Origin: Clostridia bacterium
Lineage (GTDB): Bacteria; Bacillota; Clostridia; Oscillospirales; CAG-272
Assembly: GCA_017520505.1 (NCBI GenBank)
Contig: JAFXFN010000006.1
Location: 168,091-232,090, forward strand
DNA length: 64,000 nt
Direction: 5' to 3'
The stretch's first letter is position 1; the number at the start of each line of letters is the position of its first letter. The translations under genes and the position numbers were made by a program. The notes beneath the pieces are model-generated. The model was not told the DNA's origin. It saw only the letters and a list, made by a program, of their open reading frames with translations, and ran no database searches. This document shows positions 51,669-59,921 of this stretch, piece by piece.

Positions 51669-52667
51669 ATGATAAGATTTGAAGGATATGAAAGAAGAAT
51701 CGCCGGAATCGAAGCTTGCATGGCTGAATACGGCATTAAGGATCTTGAAGAAGCAAGAGACATCTGCCTTGCAAAGGGTATCAACGTTGAAGATATCGTT
51801 AAAGGCGTTCAGCCCATCGCATTTGAAAACGCTGTTTGGGCTTATACACTCGGTTGCGCTGTTGCAATCAAAAAGGGAGTAAAAAATGCTGCTGATGCTG
51901 CTGAAGCTATCGGTATCGGTCTTCAGGCATTCTGTATCCCCGGCTCTGTTGCCGCTAACCGTAAGGTTGGTCTCGGCCACGGTAACCTCGGCGCAATGCT
52001 TCTGCGCGAAGAAACAAAGTGCTTCTGCTTCTTGGCAGGCCACGAATCATTTGCGGCTGCTGAAGGTGCTATCGGTATCGCAAGAAGCGCAAACAAGGTA
52101 AGAAAAGAACCCCTCCAGGTTATTCTTAACGGTCTTGGCAAGGATGCCGCTTATATCATCTCCAGAATCAACGGCTTCACATACGTTGAAACTGATTATG
52201 ATTTCTACTCTGATGAGCTTACGGTTAAGCGCACTATCGCTTATTCCGACGGCGAACGCTCCAAGGTAAGATGCTACGGCGCTAACGACGTTCTCGAAGG
52301 CGTTGCAATCATGAAGAAGGAAGCTGTTGACGTTTCCATCACAGGTAACTCAACTAACCCCACAAGATTCCAGCACCTCGTTGCAGGCACATACAAGAAG
52401 TGGGCTATTGAAAACGGTAAGAAGTACTTCTCCGTTGCATCAGGCGGCGGTACAGGCAGAACACTTCACCCCGATAACATGGCTGCAGGCCCTGCTTCCT
52501 ACGGTCTTACAGACTCTATGGGACGTATGCACGGCGATGCGCAGTTCGCAGGTTCTTCCTCCGTTCCCGCACACGTTGAAATGATGGGTCTCATCGGCGC
52601 AGGTAACAACCCCATGGTTGGTATGACAGTTGCTTGTGCTGTTGCTATCGAAGAAGCAAGCAAATAA
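51669..52667 (+). CDS. GGGtGRT protein of unknown function
   Basis: 332 residues from ATG 51669, chosen because GGAGGGC lies 9 nt upstream; an ATG at 51654 overlaps the previous stop (TAATG) but carries this ribosome site inside its coding sequence. The name-giving motif is VASGGGTGRTLHPDNMAAGP near residue 260. Other conserved regions are YTLGCAVAIKKG, GNLGAMLLREETKCFCFLAGHESFAAAEGA and GLIGAGNNPMVGMTVACAVAIEE. No membrane segment. The fold looks like a Gly-rich, ligand-binding alpha/beta protein. It forms a two-gene unit with the NifU-like scaffold protein; both seem highly expressed. Confidence 0.87.
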   Translation: MIRFEGYERRIAGIEACMAEYGIKDLEEARDICLAKGINVEDIVKGVQPIAFENAVWAYTLGCAVAIKKGVKNAADAAEAIGIGLQAFCIPGSVAANRKVGLGHGNLGAMLLREETKCFCFLAGHESFAAAEGAIGIARSANKVRKEPLQVILNGLGKDAAYIISRINGFTYVETDYDFYSDELTVKRTIAYSDGERSKVRCYGANDVLEGVAIMKKEAVDVSITGNSTNPTRFQHLVAGTYKKWAIENGKKYFSVASGGGTGRTLHPDNMAAGPASYGLTDSMGRMHGDAQFAGSSSVPAHVEMMGLIGAGNNPMVGMTVACAVAIEEASK

Positions 52668-52696
52668 TTGAATAAAAAAGTAAACATTTGCAAGAA

Positions 52697-52830
52697 CTTT
52701 GAGTATCATTGAAAAAAGCTTTCATGAAAGCTCAAAGCAGATTCAGATCGACTTTTTAACAACATTCGATAAAAAAAGAGTTAGACACATCGTTTTGAGC
52801 AATATTCAATGATGTGTCTAACTTTTTTTG
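52697..52830 (+). terminator. Hairpin and terminator after the GGGtGRT gene
   Basis: A nested hairpin CTTTGAG...CTCAAAG with inner palindrome AGCTTTCATGAAAGCT (52697-52737), then the terminator proper: 13-bp stem AGTTAGACACATC / GATGTGTCTAACT (52779-52823), loop of 19 nt, and TTTTTTT. Confidence 0.8.
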
Positions 52831-52876
52831 CAAATGAAGAAATTTAAAATAATAAGGTTAAGAGGACTTGATTCTA

Positions 52877-53923
52877 ATGATAACATCCATCGATTCCAAT
52901 AATCTTCCGCAAGCGGTAGATTACCTTAATTCCAGAATATTCAAGTTTTTTCAATTAAAAAGGGCTTATAAAATCGCCATACCGATTTGGGCAACATTAT
53001 ATTTTTTCTTTTTCTGTATATTTACATACGGAGCTGTAGAGCTTTTTATATTTCAAGGACATGCAAAAATCGAATTTCCTGTTCTTTCAAATATTTGGCA
53101 TTGGTTTTATGATTCAATTCTGCCTATTGTCGATTTAGGTATATGGTATTTTTTTGCCGTATTAGTCATTATCCACGTTTGTGTTTTGCCTTTAATCGTA
53201 GGTTTGAGCGTTAAATTAGCTGTATCTAAAACATACAGTCCCGATATTTCCGAACTGACACTTGATATAAACGACAAATATCTCCCTGATAAACTCTCAC
53301 ACAACGCACGGAAATTTGAATACGCTAAATATGTTCTTAACACTTCGAAATTATGTATTCCATTTGATATTGTTTATGTTATTGGAATAATCGCAAACTA
53401 TCTTTATATGAATTGGAACGAATTATCGATAGAAGTCTCGACTTCGATTTCTACATTTATCACAAAAATTCTATTGACTATTCTCATTCTTGCAGTTGCC
53501 TTTTTCGCATTTTGGGGTTTGATGGCGTTATCTTGCCTGATATGCAAAGCACCCGTTTCCATTAAGACAAACACAAACTTCGTTGCGGCTTGTTGCAGTT
53601 ATTCGTTAGAACTCGAGAGGGTAGAGAGATGCCGCTATGCATCAAGTGAATTTGATATAGCAAAATACAGAAAGCATATGGGAATATCTCCAGAAAAAAG
53701 GGCATATCCCAATAACCCCATTAGAAATACCATTCCCAATCAAACAAATTTCAACAATAGCAGCGTTACAACAACACCTTATGTTTCTATCGAAGAAAAA
53801 ATTGCCGCCGAAAATGCGTACTTTTCAGGCGAATTGAGTGCAGAAGAGCTTAATAAAACCATATCATCGTATTGGGAAAATCATACCATAGACGAGCATT
53901 GGCCTGATGTCGGCGATGGTTAA
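52877..53923 (+). CDS. Membrane protein of unknown function (AT-rich)
   Basis: Not recognised. 348 residues from ATG 52877; a TTG at 52868 is too close to AGAGG. Predicted membrane helices: about 35-60, 85-115, 155-180 and 190-215 (ILLTILILAVAFFAFWGLMAL). The C-terminus (about 255-350) is soluble and rich in Asn, Ser, Thr, with SIEEKIAAENAYFSGELSAEELNKTISSYWE. The base composition is AT-rich, unlike the flanking operons, similar to the gene at 26506, and both are orphan genes with their own terminators. Confidence 0.75.
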   Translation: MITSIDSNNLPQAVDYLNSRIFKFFQLKRAYKIAIPIWATLYFFFFCIFTYGAVELFIFQGHAKIEFPVLSNIWHWFYDSILPIVDLGIWYFFAVLVIIHVCVLPLIVGLSVKLAVSKTYSPDISELTLDINDKYLPDKLSHNARKFEYAKYVLNTSKLCIPFDIVYVIGIIANYLYMNWNELSIEVSTSISTFITKILLTILILAVAFFAFWGLMALSCLICKAPVSIKTNTNFVAACCSYSLELERVERCRYASSEFDIAKYRKHMGISPEKRAYPNNPIRNTIPNQTNFNNSSVTTTPYVSIEEKIAAENAYFSGELSAEELNKTISSYWENHTIDEHWPDVGDG

Positions 53924-53926
53924 TTA

Positions 53927-53964
53927 CAAAAGAGCTTTGGATTTTCCAAGGCTCTTTTGTATGC
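53927..53964 (+). terminator. Terminator after the 52877 gene
   Basis: Fifteen-bp stem CAAAAGAGCTTTGGA / TCCAAGGCTCTTTTG around TTT, then TATG. Confidence 0.8.
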
Positions 53965-53970
53965 GCCGTC

Positions 53971-54048
53971 GCACGGTGCCGCCCCTTTACCAGAGGCAGA
54001 CGGCACGCAGTTTGCGTGTCGTCTGTGGGGGGCGGGCACGGGGTGCCG
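53971..54048. repeat. Nested-palindrome intergenic element, copy F
   Basis: Arms CGGTGCC-GCCCC and GGGGC-GGGCACG enclose a 13-bp hairpin CAGACGGCACGCA-GTT-TGCGTGTCGTCTG (53997-54025, one G-U). The G-rich side GTGGGGGGCGGGCACGGG resembles copies A and D. It sits between the orphan membrane protein gene and the isomerase promoter. Confidence 0.7.
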
Positions 54049-54102
54049 TTTTTCGGATCATATTCTTTTTTTTACATTTTTACAAAACACCTCCGATTTT
54101 TA

Positions 54103-54131
54103 TTGACATAACGAAACTTTTGTAGTATAAA
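54103..54131 (+). promoter_or_regulatory. Promoter of the sugar-phosphate isomerase-like gene
   Basis: TTGACA (54103-54108), 17 nt, TATAAA (54126-54131), followed by AGGAGG before the ATG at 54161. Confidence 0.8.
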
Positions 54132-54160
54132 AATAGTAGGCTACAAACAGGAGGATCAAT

Positions 54161-55051
54161 ATGGTTATTTCAACTGCAATTTCAATTATACGTGACCGTT
54201 TCGGAAACAAAAAGGCGATAAAAATGCTATCGGATGCGGGATTTAAAACGCTTGACTGTTCCCTTTTTGAAATGGCTTATTACGACAGCCCTTTCAACTC
54301 GGAAAATTGGGAAGAAGAAGCAAAAAAGATGAAGGCTTATTCAGACTCACTCGGAGTTACGTACAATCAGGCGCACTTACCTTTCAATTTCAAGTGGAAC
54401 GAGGAGGGCGAATGGGAGCGTTTTATCGGCCCTGCACATTACAGAGCACTTGACATTTGCGGAATTATGGGCGTAAAATACGTTGTTGCGCACCCTATAC
54501 ATCACATGGAATATCTCGGACACGAGGAAGAAGTGTTCGAATACAATATGCGTTTTTTCCGCACGATGATACCGTATTGCGATAAGTACGGCTACAAGAT
54601 ATGTATTGAAAATATGTGGCAGCACGAAGCGAAAACAAGGCGCATCGGACACGATTCCTGCTCACACATGGAAGAACTCATTCGTTATATAGACGGTCTT
54701 GGCGGAACGGAGCATTTTGCGGCTTGTCTTGACCTCGGTCACACAACGATCGTCGGCTTTGAGCCGGAAAATTGCATAAGAAAGCTCGGTCATAAGTATC
54801 TGTATGCTCTGCACATTCACGATAACGATTATATGAGCGACAGACACGACCTGCCCGGTCAAGGAAAAATAAACTGGGAAGAGGTCTGCCGTGCGCTCGG
54901 CGAGATAGACTACGTCGGCGACTTCACCTACGAATCAAGTAATTTCCAAAGACACGTGCCTGAGGATATGCTCCCCATATCGTTTAAATATATGCTCGAT
55001 GTTGCTAAGCATCTTACAAACAAAATCGACAGCTACAGACCGAAAAAATAA
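54161..55051 (+). CDS. Sugar phosphate isomerase/epimerase-like TIM-barrel protein
   Basis: 296-residue AP endonuclease 2 / xylose-isomerase-like barrel. Metal ligand pattern is in order: Glu in YGYKICIENMW, Asp in AACLDLGHTT, His in YLYALHIHDND, and Glu in GDFTYESSN. Such proteins isomerise or epimerise keto sugars or act on inositol/2-keto sugars; the substrate cannot be told. Monocistronic with its own promoter and terminator. HPIHHMEYLGHEEEV is a further conserved region near residue 110. Confidence 0.9.
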   Translation: MVISTAISIIRDRFGNKKAIKMLSDAGFKTLDCSLFEMAYYDSPFNSENWEEEAKKMKAYSDSLGVTYNQAHLPFNFKWNEEGEWERFIGPAHYRALDICGIMGVKYVVAHPIHHMEYLGHEEEVFEYNMRFFRTMIPYCDKYGYKICIENMWQHEAKTRRIGHDSCSHMEELIRYIDGLGGTEHFAACLDLGHTTIVGFEPENCIRKLGHKYLYALHIHDNDYMSDRHDLPGQGKINWEEVCRALGEIDYVGDFTYESSNFQRHVPEDMLPISFKYMLDVAKHLTNKIDSYRPKK

Positions 55052-55069
55052 ACTGTAAATTATAAAATC

Positions 55070-55105
55070 AGCAGGCTCATTTTGAAAACGAGCCTGCTCC
55101 TTTTA
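55070..55105 (+). terminator. Terminator of the isomerase-like gene
   Basis: Nine-bp stem AGCAGGCTC / GAGCCTGCT, then CCTTTTATTTATATT. Confidence 0.8.
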
Positions 55106-55117
55106 TTTATATTGTAA

Positions 55118-55230
55118 GACACCCTCGACTGTCCCTGCCGCCTTTTTAGAAAACATATTTCCGCAAGGAAATATGCGCCCAACGTCCGCAGGCGGTTCGT
55201 ATACGAACCGTGGGGGGTGCGGACGGGCGC
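55118..55230. repeat. Nested-palindrome intergenic element, copy D
   Basis: Complementary to copy C in orientation. Parts: a small hairpin GACA/TGTC (55118-55133) with a CTCGA-containing loop; a 9-bp hairpin CATATTTCC-GCAA-GGAAATATG (55154-55175); arms GCGCCC / GGGCGC (55175-55180, 55225-55230); inner stem GTCCGCA / TGCGGAC; and an 18-bp perfect palindrome CGGTTCGTATACGAACCG (55193-55210). The rest of 55231-55374 holds nothing I recognise. Confidence 0.8.
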
Positions 55231-55374
55231 AGAAAGTTATAAAATTAAAGGTCTGCTAATGTAATATGTACCGTTTACAGCGGGCACTGGGTGCTATTTT
55301 TCAGGCTGTATAAACATTGTTTATACACGTTTTTCATTGAAATCTTGTTAGCGACACTACTAAAAAGGATCGAT

Positions 55375-55406
55375 AAAACCGCATCACTCAAATGTGAAGC
55401 GGTTTT
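55375..55406 (-). terminator. Terminator of the membrane protein - XRE - DUF6442 operon
   Basis: Stem AAAACCGC...GCGGTTTT with an inner TCAC/GTGA pair; it lies just beyond the stop at 55414 on the minus strand, followed by TTATC. Confidence 0.75.
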
Positions 55407-55413
55407 ATTATTA

Positions 55414-56709
55414 TCAAAAATCATTCATTGCAAGCGGCATCGGGGTTTTGGCTGTGACCTCTTTGGCAACAAAGACAAAGTACACAAGCGTTAAAAGCTC
55501 GCAGGCCGATTTTAAATGCGCTAACACGTTCGGGTGTAATACGCCGTCTAAGCATATTGAGCACACAAAAAGCAGTACCCACACAACGACCGAGATCACA
55601 TTTAAGGGACTTATCATTTTGTCCTTTATAAGCGATATTATAACGAGTGCCAAGCCGAGTATCGCCATGGCGTAACAAATAAGCGAAATCAGAATTTCAA
55701 TCCACGTTGTCAGAATGAGCATTTCGTATCCGTCGGGTGTTTCCACGATTCTTGGCATGGAGATATATCTTACCGTCTCCATCAGCTCACATATAACGAT
55801 ATTTGCAATTTTTGCAAACGAAAAAACGTAACAGCCTATCGCAAGCAGACGGTTTTCGTTAATTTTTCTGTATTCGTACACAAAATATATCATATATATC
55901 ACAAGCGCAACAGTTATGAAAATATCAACGTATTCAGGAATCTTTCCTGCAAAAAAAGCACTGACCCATCCATTGAACACGTACGGAATTACAAACGTGA
56001 ATATCTTATTCAAAGCACTTGCCAAAGCTACCGCTGTTAATGCCATAACAGTTTTTCTTGACAGTCCTATATAAAGTGACGAGCTTTCCTTTTCCAAAAC
56101 CGAATAGAGGAAATATAAAAGCGACGTCAAGACATACGAGCTGACATAAATATATATCGTTTTATATACGTACCACTTCATCAAGGCAAGCGGTATTATC
56201 AAAAACGCAAGGCTCACGGAAACGATCAGGCAGACGGCAACGTATATTCCCGCCTTTCCTATCCTTTTAAGCACACGTTTTTTATAGCTTTCGCTTTCTG
56301 AAAACGAAGCATTAAAACATATTCCGTGACGTCTGAACGAGCATATCATATACACAGAGGCTGTGCAAAATATACAAAATGCGCTTTTATAAAGCTCCGT
56401 TTCCAAGAAAGTTCTGTTTATATTGTTCAGATAATGCACAAACGGCATAATTACCGAAAAATACGCAAGAACAATTTTGCACACCGCACCGAATGCTTTT
56501 TCAAAAAACGATGCGCTTTTTTTAGCACCCACAACAAGGCACACAGCGCACGAAATGAACACAAGTGCTTCAAACGATACGCTCAATAAATATCTCGGAA
56601 GCTCTGCATTTTTCAAAACATTTATAAGCTTGACCGCACCGAATACAAAGGAAACGAGTGCCGAAATTATAAATGCATTTCGGTAAATTTTTTCTTTTAA
56701 AGATTCCAT
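55414..56709 (-). CDS. Polytopic membrane protein of unknown function
   Basis: 431 residues from ATG 56709 (AGGAG 6 nt upstream); an ORF extending to 56814 would overlap the XRE gene. Roughly ten to twelve membrane helices spread across the whole length, with little soluble sequence, e.g. FIISALVSFVFGAVKLINVL, CIFCTASVYMICS, IYVAVCLIVSVSLAFLII, IFITVALVIYMIYFVYEY. No transporter signature. It is last in the unit DUF6442 - XRE regulator - this gene, and these small operons are common in Clostridia with no assigned role. Confidence 0.75.
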   Translation of the reverse strand: MESLKEKIYRNAFIISALVSFVFGAVKLINVLKNAELPRYLLSVSFEALVFISCAVCLVVGAKKSASFFEKAFGAVCKIVLAYFSVIMPFVHYLNNINRTFLETELYKSAFCIFCTASVYMICSFRRHGICFNASFSESESYKKRVLKRIGKAGIYVAVCLIVSVSLAFLIIPLALMKWYVYKTIYIYVSSYVLTSLLYFLYSVLEKESSSLYIGLSRKTVMALTAVALASALNKIFTFVIPYVFNGWVSAFFAGKIPEYVDIFITVALVIYMIYFVYEYRKINENRLLAIGCYVFSFAKIANIVICELMETVRYISMPRIVETPDGYEMLILTTWIEILISLICYAMAILGLALVIISLIKDKMISPLNVISVVVWVLLFVCSICLDGVLHPNVLAHLKSACELLTLVYFVFVAKEVTAKTPMPLAMNDF

Positions 56710-56722
56710 AAATTTCTCCTTA

Positions 56723-56929
56723 TCAGAAATAAAACAGCTCTTCAAATTTTTTGTCAAGTGCGATACAAAGAATAAGCGCAAGCTTTGCCGTCGGGTTGAA
56801 CTGACCGACCTCAATGGAGCTTATCGTATTACGTGACACACCGACCATATCGGCAAGCTGCTGCTGTGACAGCCCCTTTTCACCTCTCGCCGCCTTGAGG
56901 TTATTTTTTAATACGAGCTTGTCATCCAT
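56723..56929 (-). CDS. XRE family helix-turn-helix regulator (68 aa)
   Basis: Single-domain Cro/CI-type regulator, 68 residues from ATG 56929 (MDDKLVLKNNLKAARGEKG). The HTH is LSQQQLADMVGVSRNTISSIEVGQFNPTAKLALILCIALDKKFEELF (residues about 22-68). It overlaps the DUF6442 gene by 22 nt at its 5' end. Likely autoregulator of the operon, with the 15-bp direct repeats at 57255-57300 as its sites. Confidence 0.9.
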   Translation of the reverse strand: MDDKLVLKNNLKAARGEKGLSQQQLADMVGVSRNTISSIEVGQFNPTAKLALILCIALDKKFEELFYF

Positions 56930-57243
56930 AAATACACCAAAGCACCAACTGCCGTAATTGCCGAACAACAGCAAATAATACCGAAAATCAAATCAATTTT
57001 TTCTTTGATATGTGAAAACATTGAAAGATACAATCCTGCCTGCATTGAAAACAATACTATTAAACCTGCAAATGCAACCTCAGGTTTATGCAAGTATCTT
57101 GCAACAACAGCAAGCGCCAAACATACGGCGAAGCCTACGTAACGGCTTGTTTTCGTGGATTTTGCAAATAAGCTTCTTTCGTATTCACCGTCTCGGCCTT
57201 CATTTTCTTCTCTGCTCTTTTTGAGTATTTCTTCTTTATCCAT
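56908..57243 (-). CDS. DUF6442-like small membrane protein
   Basis: 111 residues from ATG 57243 (AAGAGG 6 nt upstream). An N-terminal charged tail (DKEEILKKSREENEGRDGEYERSL) is followed by three membrane helices (about 35-52, 55-77, 84-106). This two-part layout, together with an adjacent small XRE regulator, matches the family called DUF6442 as I recall it; that name is the least certain part. Function unknown. First gene of the operon, overlapping the XRE gene by 22 nt. Confidence 0.78.
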   Translation of the reverse strand: MDKEEILKKSREENEGRDGEYERSLFAKSTKTSRYVGFAVCLALAVVARYLHKPEVAFAGLIVLFSMQAGLYLSMFSHIKEKIDLIFGIICCCSAITAVGALVYLWMTSSY

Positions 57244-57254
57244 AGCAAACCTCT

Positions 57255-57305
57255 TTGACAAGTTTTATTTGCAAACATTATACACTTGCCAAGTTTTATT
57301 GTCAA
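57255..57305 (-). promoter_or_regulatory. Promoter with 15-bp direct repeats for the DUF6442-XRE operon
   Basis: Minus strand: TTGACA (57305-57300), 17 nt, TATAAT (57282-57277). TTGNCAAGTTTTATT occurs at 57255-57269 and 57286-57300, 31 bp apart (three helical turns); one copy covers the spacer and the other the start region. Confidence 0.8.
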
Positions 57306-57362
57306 TAGATATTTCGCAATAGTTACATTTTATTCATATTCTGCTTTGTAACTTTCAATTAC

Positions 57363-57410
57363 ATATTTCCTCAGGAAATATCTGCGCCCGCCGAGGGTGG
57401 CGGGGCGCAG
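57363..57410. repeat. Nested-palindrome intergenic element, minimal copy E
   Basis: ATATTTCC-TCA-GGAAATAT (57363-57381) followed by CTGCGCCCGCC / GGCGGGGCGCAG (57382-57410) with tip GAGGGT. Same order and orientation as copy D, but with the inner palindrome nearly absent. Confidence 0.75.
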
Positions 57411-57447
57411 AAGAACACGAGAGACTTTCAAACATTACAGACATATC

Positions 57448-57485
57448 AAAACAGGTGACACATCAGCATCACCTGTTTTTGTTTA
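57448..57485 (-). terminator. Terminator of the BlaI-M56 operon
   Basis: Ten-bp stem AAACAGGTGA / TCACCTGTTT; 3 nt after the M56 stop at 57483; on the minus strand TTGATATG follows and on the plus strand TTTTTGTTTATT. Confidence 0.65.
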
Positions 57486-59921
57486 TTCAAACACACACCC
57501 GTCGTACATACCCGAAAACCACACCATTTCAGATGATGTTTCAGCATCAAAGACCATTTTGCCGTCCACCTCGTCAAAACAATAAACAAACCGTCCGTCA
57601 TCTGTTTTTAGCGTAAGTCTGCCGTTTTCAAGGTCATATTCACCAACACCCAGATAACTGCTTATTCCCGAAAACGTAAACGTAAATTTGCCGTTATCAA
57701 ACAGAGTAAAGTTAGGCTTTAAAAGCTTTTCCTCCGATTCTTTAAACGTATATTGCTTTATTGCCGTGGCAGTTGATGTTCCGCTGTCGGGATAATGAAA
57801 TGAACTGACATATGCTTCTATGCCATACACATCTTTGATATTTTTATTTTCCACATTCATACATACAAACCAGCCGCTTTTCACCGTATCGCCTGCGCTG
57901 TACACATCTCTCATTACACCGAGGGACAAAACACCGAGGGATTTTCGTGCGTATTCAATGGAAAATCTGTCAGAAGACGTATTTCCCGAAGCATAGATAA
58001 GTAAGAGCGTATTATTTTCAAAATACTCATCGGTAAACTCCCGAATTATCTCGTTAAACGACGGTGTATCGTCATAGGACAAATCAAAATTCATAAATGG
58101 GTCCATTTTATTTACAAAATCGGCAAGCTGTTTTGTGCCTGTTATTTTGACTGTCGGCAAGGCTCCCGTGCCATTAGCCGTAATACCGCCCATTTCAAAC
58201 ATCTTTTGAAAATTATCGCTGTTGTCAACGGGACAGCATCTGAAGCTGTAGCCGACGTTTTTGACAACGGGGTTGTTTTTGTGTTGGTTTATGAAGCGTT
58301 CAACGTTTCCCTCTCTGATATCTATGCGGTCATCATATCCATCGCTTGCTTCCAGATAAATATACAAAGGCTTTCCTGCCTCGGGCAAGCCGCCGCTGCC
58401 TATATACAAAGAAAACATTTCATCTATCTCATAACATCGTATATAAAGTCCGGAGCCTGTGACAAAATACGAATAATTTTCATAATCCTCCCACGAAAGC
58501 GCATCGCCCTTTTGTGAAAGCTCCTTGACGTCATCAAGTGTAAGGCGTTTACCTATCACCACAGGAGGGTCATCGACACCGCCGACATCAGATTCGGTAA
58601 AATTGTAATGCTTTATTTTTTCGTATATTTCCATTGCATCGTCGGGGCTTTTGACCTTGTAGCTTAACGTCACACCGTAGCTCTTCTGTGCCACCCAGAC
58701 GGACTTAAAATCTGCATCAAAGTGGATATAAAGCCCCTGTAAATATGAAAGCGGAGGATTTATGTCCTCTTTTGTTTGCAGTACAAGTGTATGACTTCTG
58801 TCTCTGTATTTGTCACGGCTTTCTGAAATTTCTTTTTCTGATATTTTTATATCAAAAAGCTCGGAAAGCAGCTCGTCGTCTACATCGCCTATTATGCTGT
58901 ATCTTTCGCCGTCGGATACCCAAACGACCTCTGTATTTTCAACAGCATCCGCAAGTGTCAGTCCCTCGATATTTTTAAGCCGTGCCGATGCAGGATCGGT
59001 CAAAAAACACACGGCTGTGACAATGCTTAAAAGCACAGCGGCAATTATCACCCAAAAAGCAGGCTTTTTGTAGTTAAGCACTGACTTTACTCTGTTTTTG
59101 ACATCCGTTTCGCCGAAGGCTATAGGGCAAGCCGTAATCGCACGGTGACTGATGCTGCAGTTTAAAAGCGCCTCGGAATAGTTTGCTTTTTGCTCTGCAT
59201 CAAAGCCACAGACTGCCTTTTCGTCACACGCAAGCTCAATATCACGGCAAAGAAGCACGTATGCCACCCACATCAGAGGATTGAACCAATGAAGCGAAAG
59301 AATAAGAAATCCTATCGGCTTCCACAAATAATCACGGCGGTGAACGTGCGCACGCTCGTGAAAGATCACATAGGAAACATCATCCTCGCAAATTGCAAAC
59401 GGCAAATATATTTTAGGCTTTATTATACCGAACACAAAGGGAGATGACACGTTTTCACTTTGAAAAATGTTATCACGAAGAAGAACGGCAGTGCCTATCC
59501 TCATTTTAAGACGCGCAGAGCTTACAAGCGCATACAAAAGCATACACAAGACGCCTATAACCCAGACAACCGACAATATCGGTATCCACACCTGAAGCGG
59601 ATTTACGCTTGCGCCTGCATCGGGTGCAAGCGACGTGGAGAGTGATGGGTTTACCGCATTATTCAAAAGAGGAAAGCCCGTGTTTACCGTGGGAAGCTTA
59701 TCCGTCATAATTTCGGGTGATACGGTTTCGGTGCTCGGCACAAGGCTTACCACACTTTCAAATGACACAGGGCAAACAAGCCTTACGGCAACGATTACCC
59801 AAAGCAGGACCGACAGCCATTTCGGAGCTTTTTTCAGCAACAGTCTTAAAACGAACACCGCCAAAAATGCCCAGCTTGCCGATATGCTCATATTCAGAAC
59901 GGTCAGGAAAAATTCACTCAT
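57483..59921 (-). CDS. M56 family metallopeptidase (BlaR1/MecR1-like sensor) with long C-terminal extracytoplasmic part
   Basis: 812 residues. N-terminal membrane-embedded M56 protease (about 1-320) with several helices and zinc motif HERAHVHRRDYLW (HERAH at 188-192) and CDEKAVCGFDAEQKANYSEALL. After a further helix (about 287-306, PAFWVIIAAVLLSIVTAVCFL) comes a long soluble region (about 310-812), probably extracytoplasmic, that is not the penicillin-binding domain of BlaR1; I recognise no sequence in it except repeats of beta-strand-like text. It should cleave BlaI-type repressors when it senses its signal. Overlaps the blaI-like gene by 8 nt. Confidence 0.87.
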   Translation of the reverse strand: MSEFFLTVLNMSISASWAFLAVFVLRLLLKKAPKWLSVLLWVIVAVRLVCPVSFESVVSLVPSTETVSPEIMTDKLPTVNTGFPLLNNAVNPSLSTSLAPDAGASVNPLQVWIPILSVVWVIGVLCMLLYALVSSARLKMRIGTAVLLRDNIFQSENVSSPFVFGIIKPKIYLPFAICEDDVSYVIFHERAHVHRRDYLWKPIGFLILSLHWFNPLMWVAYVLLCRDIELACDEKAVCGFDAEQKANYSEALLNCSISHRAITACPIAFGETDVKNRVKSVLNYKKPAFWVIIAAVLLSIVTAVCFLTDPASARLKNIEGLTLADAVENTEVVWVSDGERYSIIGDVDDELLSELFDIKISEKEISESRDKYRDRSHTLVLQTKEDINPPLSYLQGLYIHFDADFKSVWVAQKSYGVTLSYKVKSPDDAMEIYEKIKHYNFTESDVGGVDDPPVVIGKRLTLDDVKELSQKGDALSWEDYENYSYFVTGSGLYIRCYEIDEMFSLYIGSGGLPEAGKPLYIYLEASDGYDDRIDIREGNVERFINQHKNNPVVKNVGYSFRCCPVDNSDNFQKMFEMGGITANGTGALPTVKITGTKQLADFVNKMDPFMNFDLSYDDTPSFNEIIREFTDEYFENNTLLLIYASGNTSSDRFSIEYARKSLGVLSLGVMRDVYSAGDTVKSGWFVCMNVENKNIKDVYGIEAYVSSFHYPDSGTSTATAIKQYTFKESEEKLLKPNFTLFDNGKFTFTFSGISSYLGVGEYDLENGRLTLKTDDGRFVYCFDEVDGKMVFDAETSSEMVWFSGMYDGCVFE

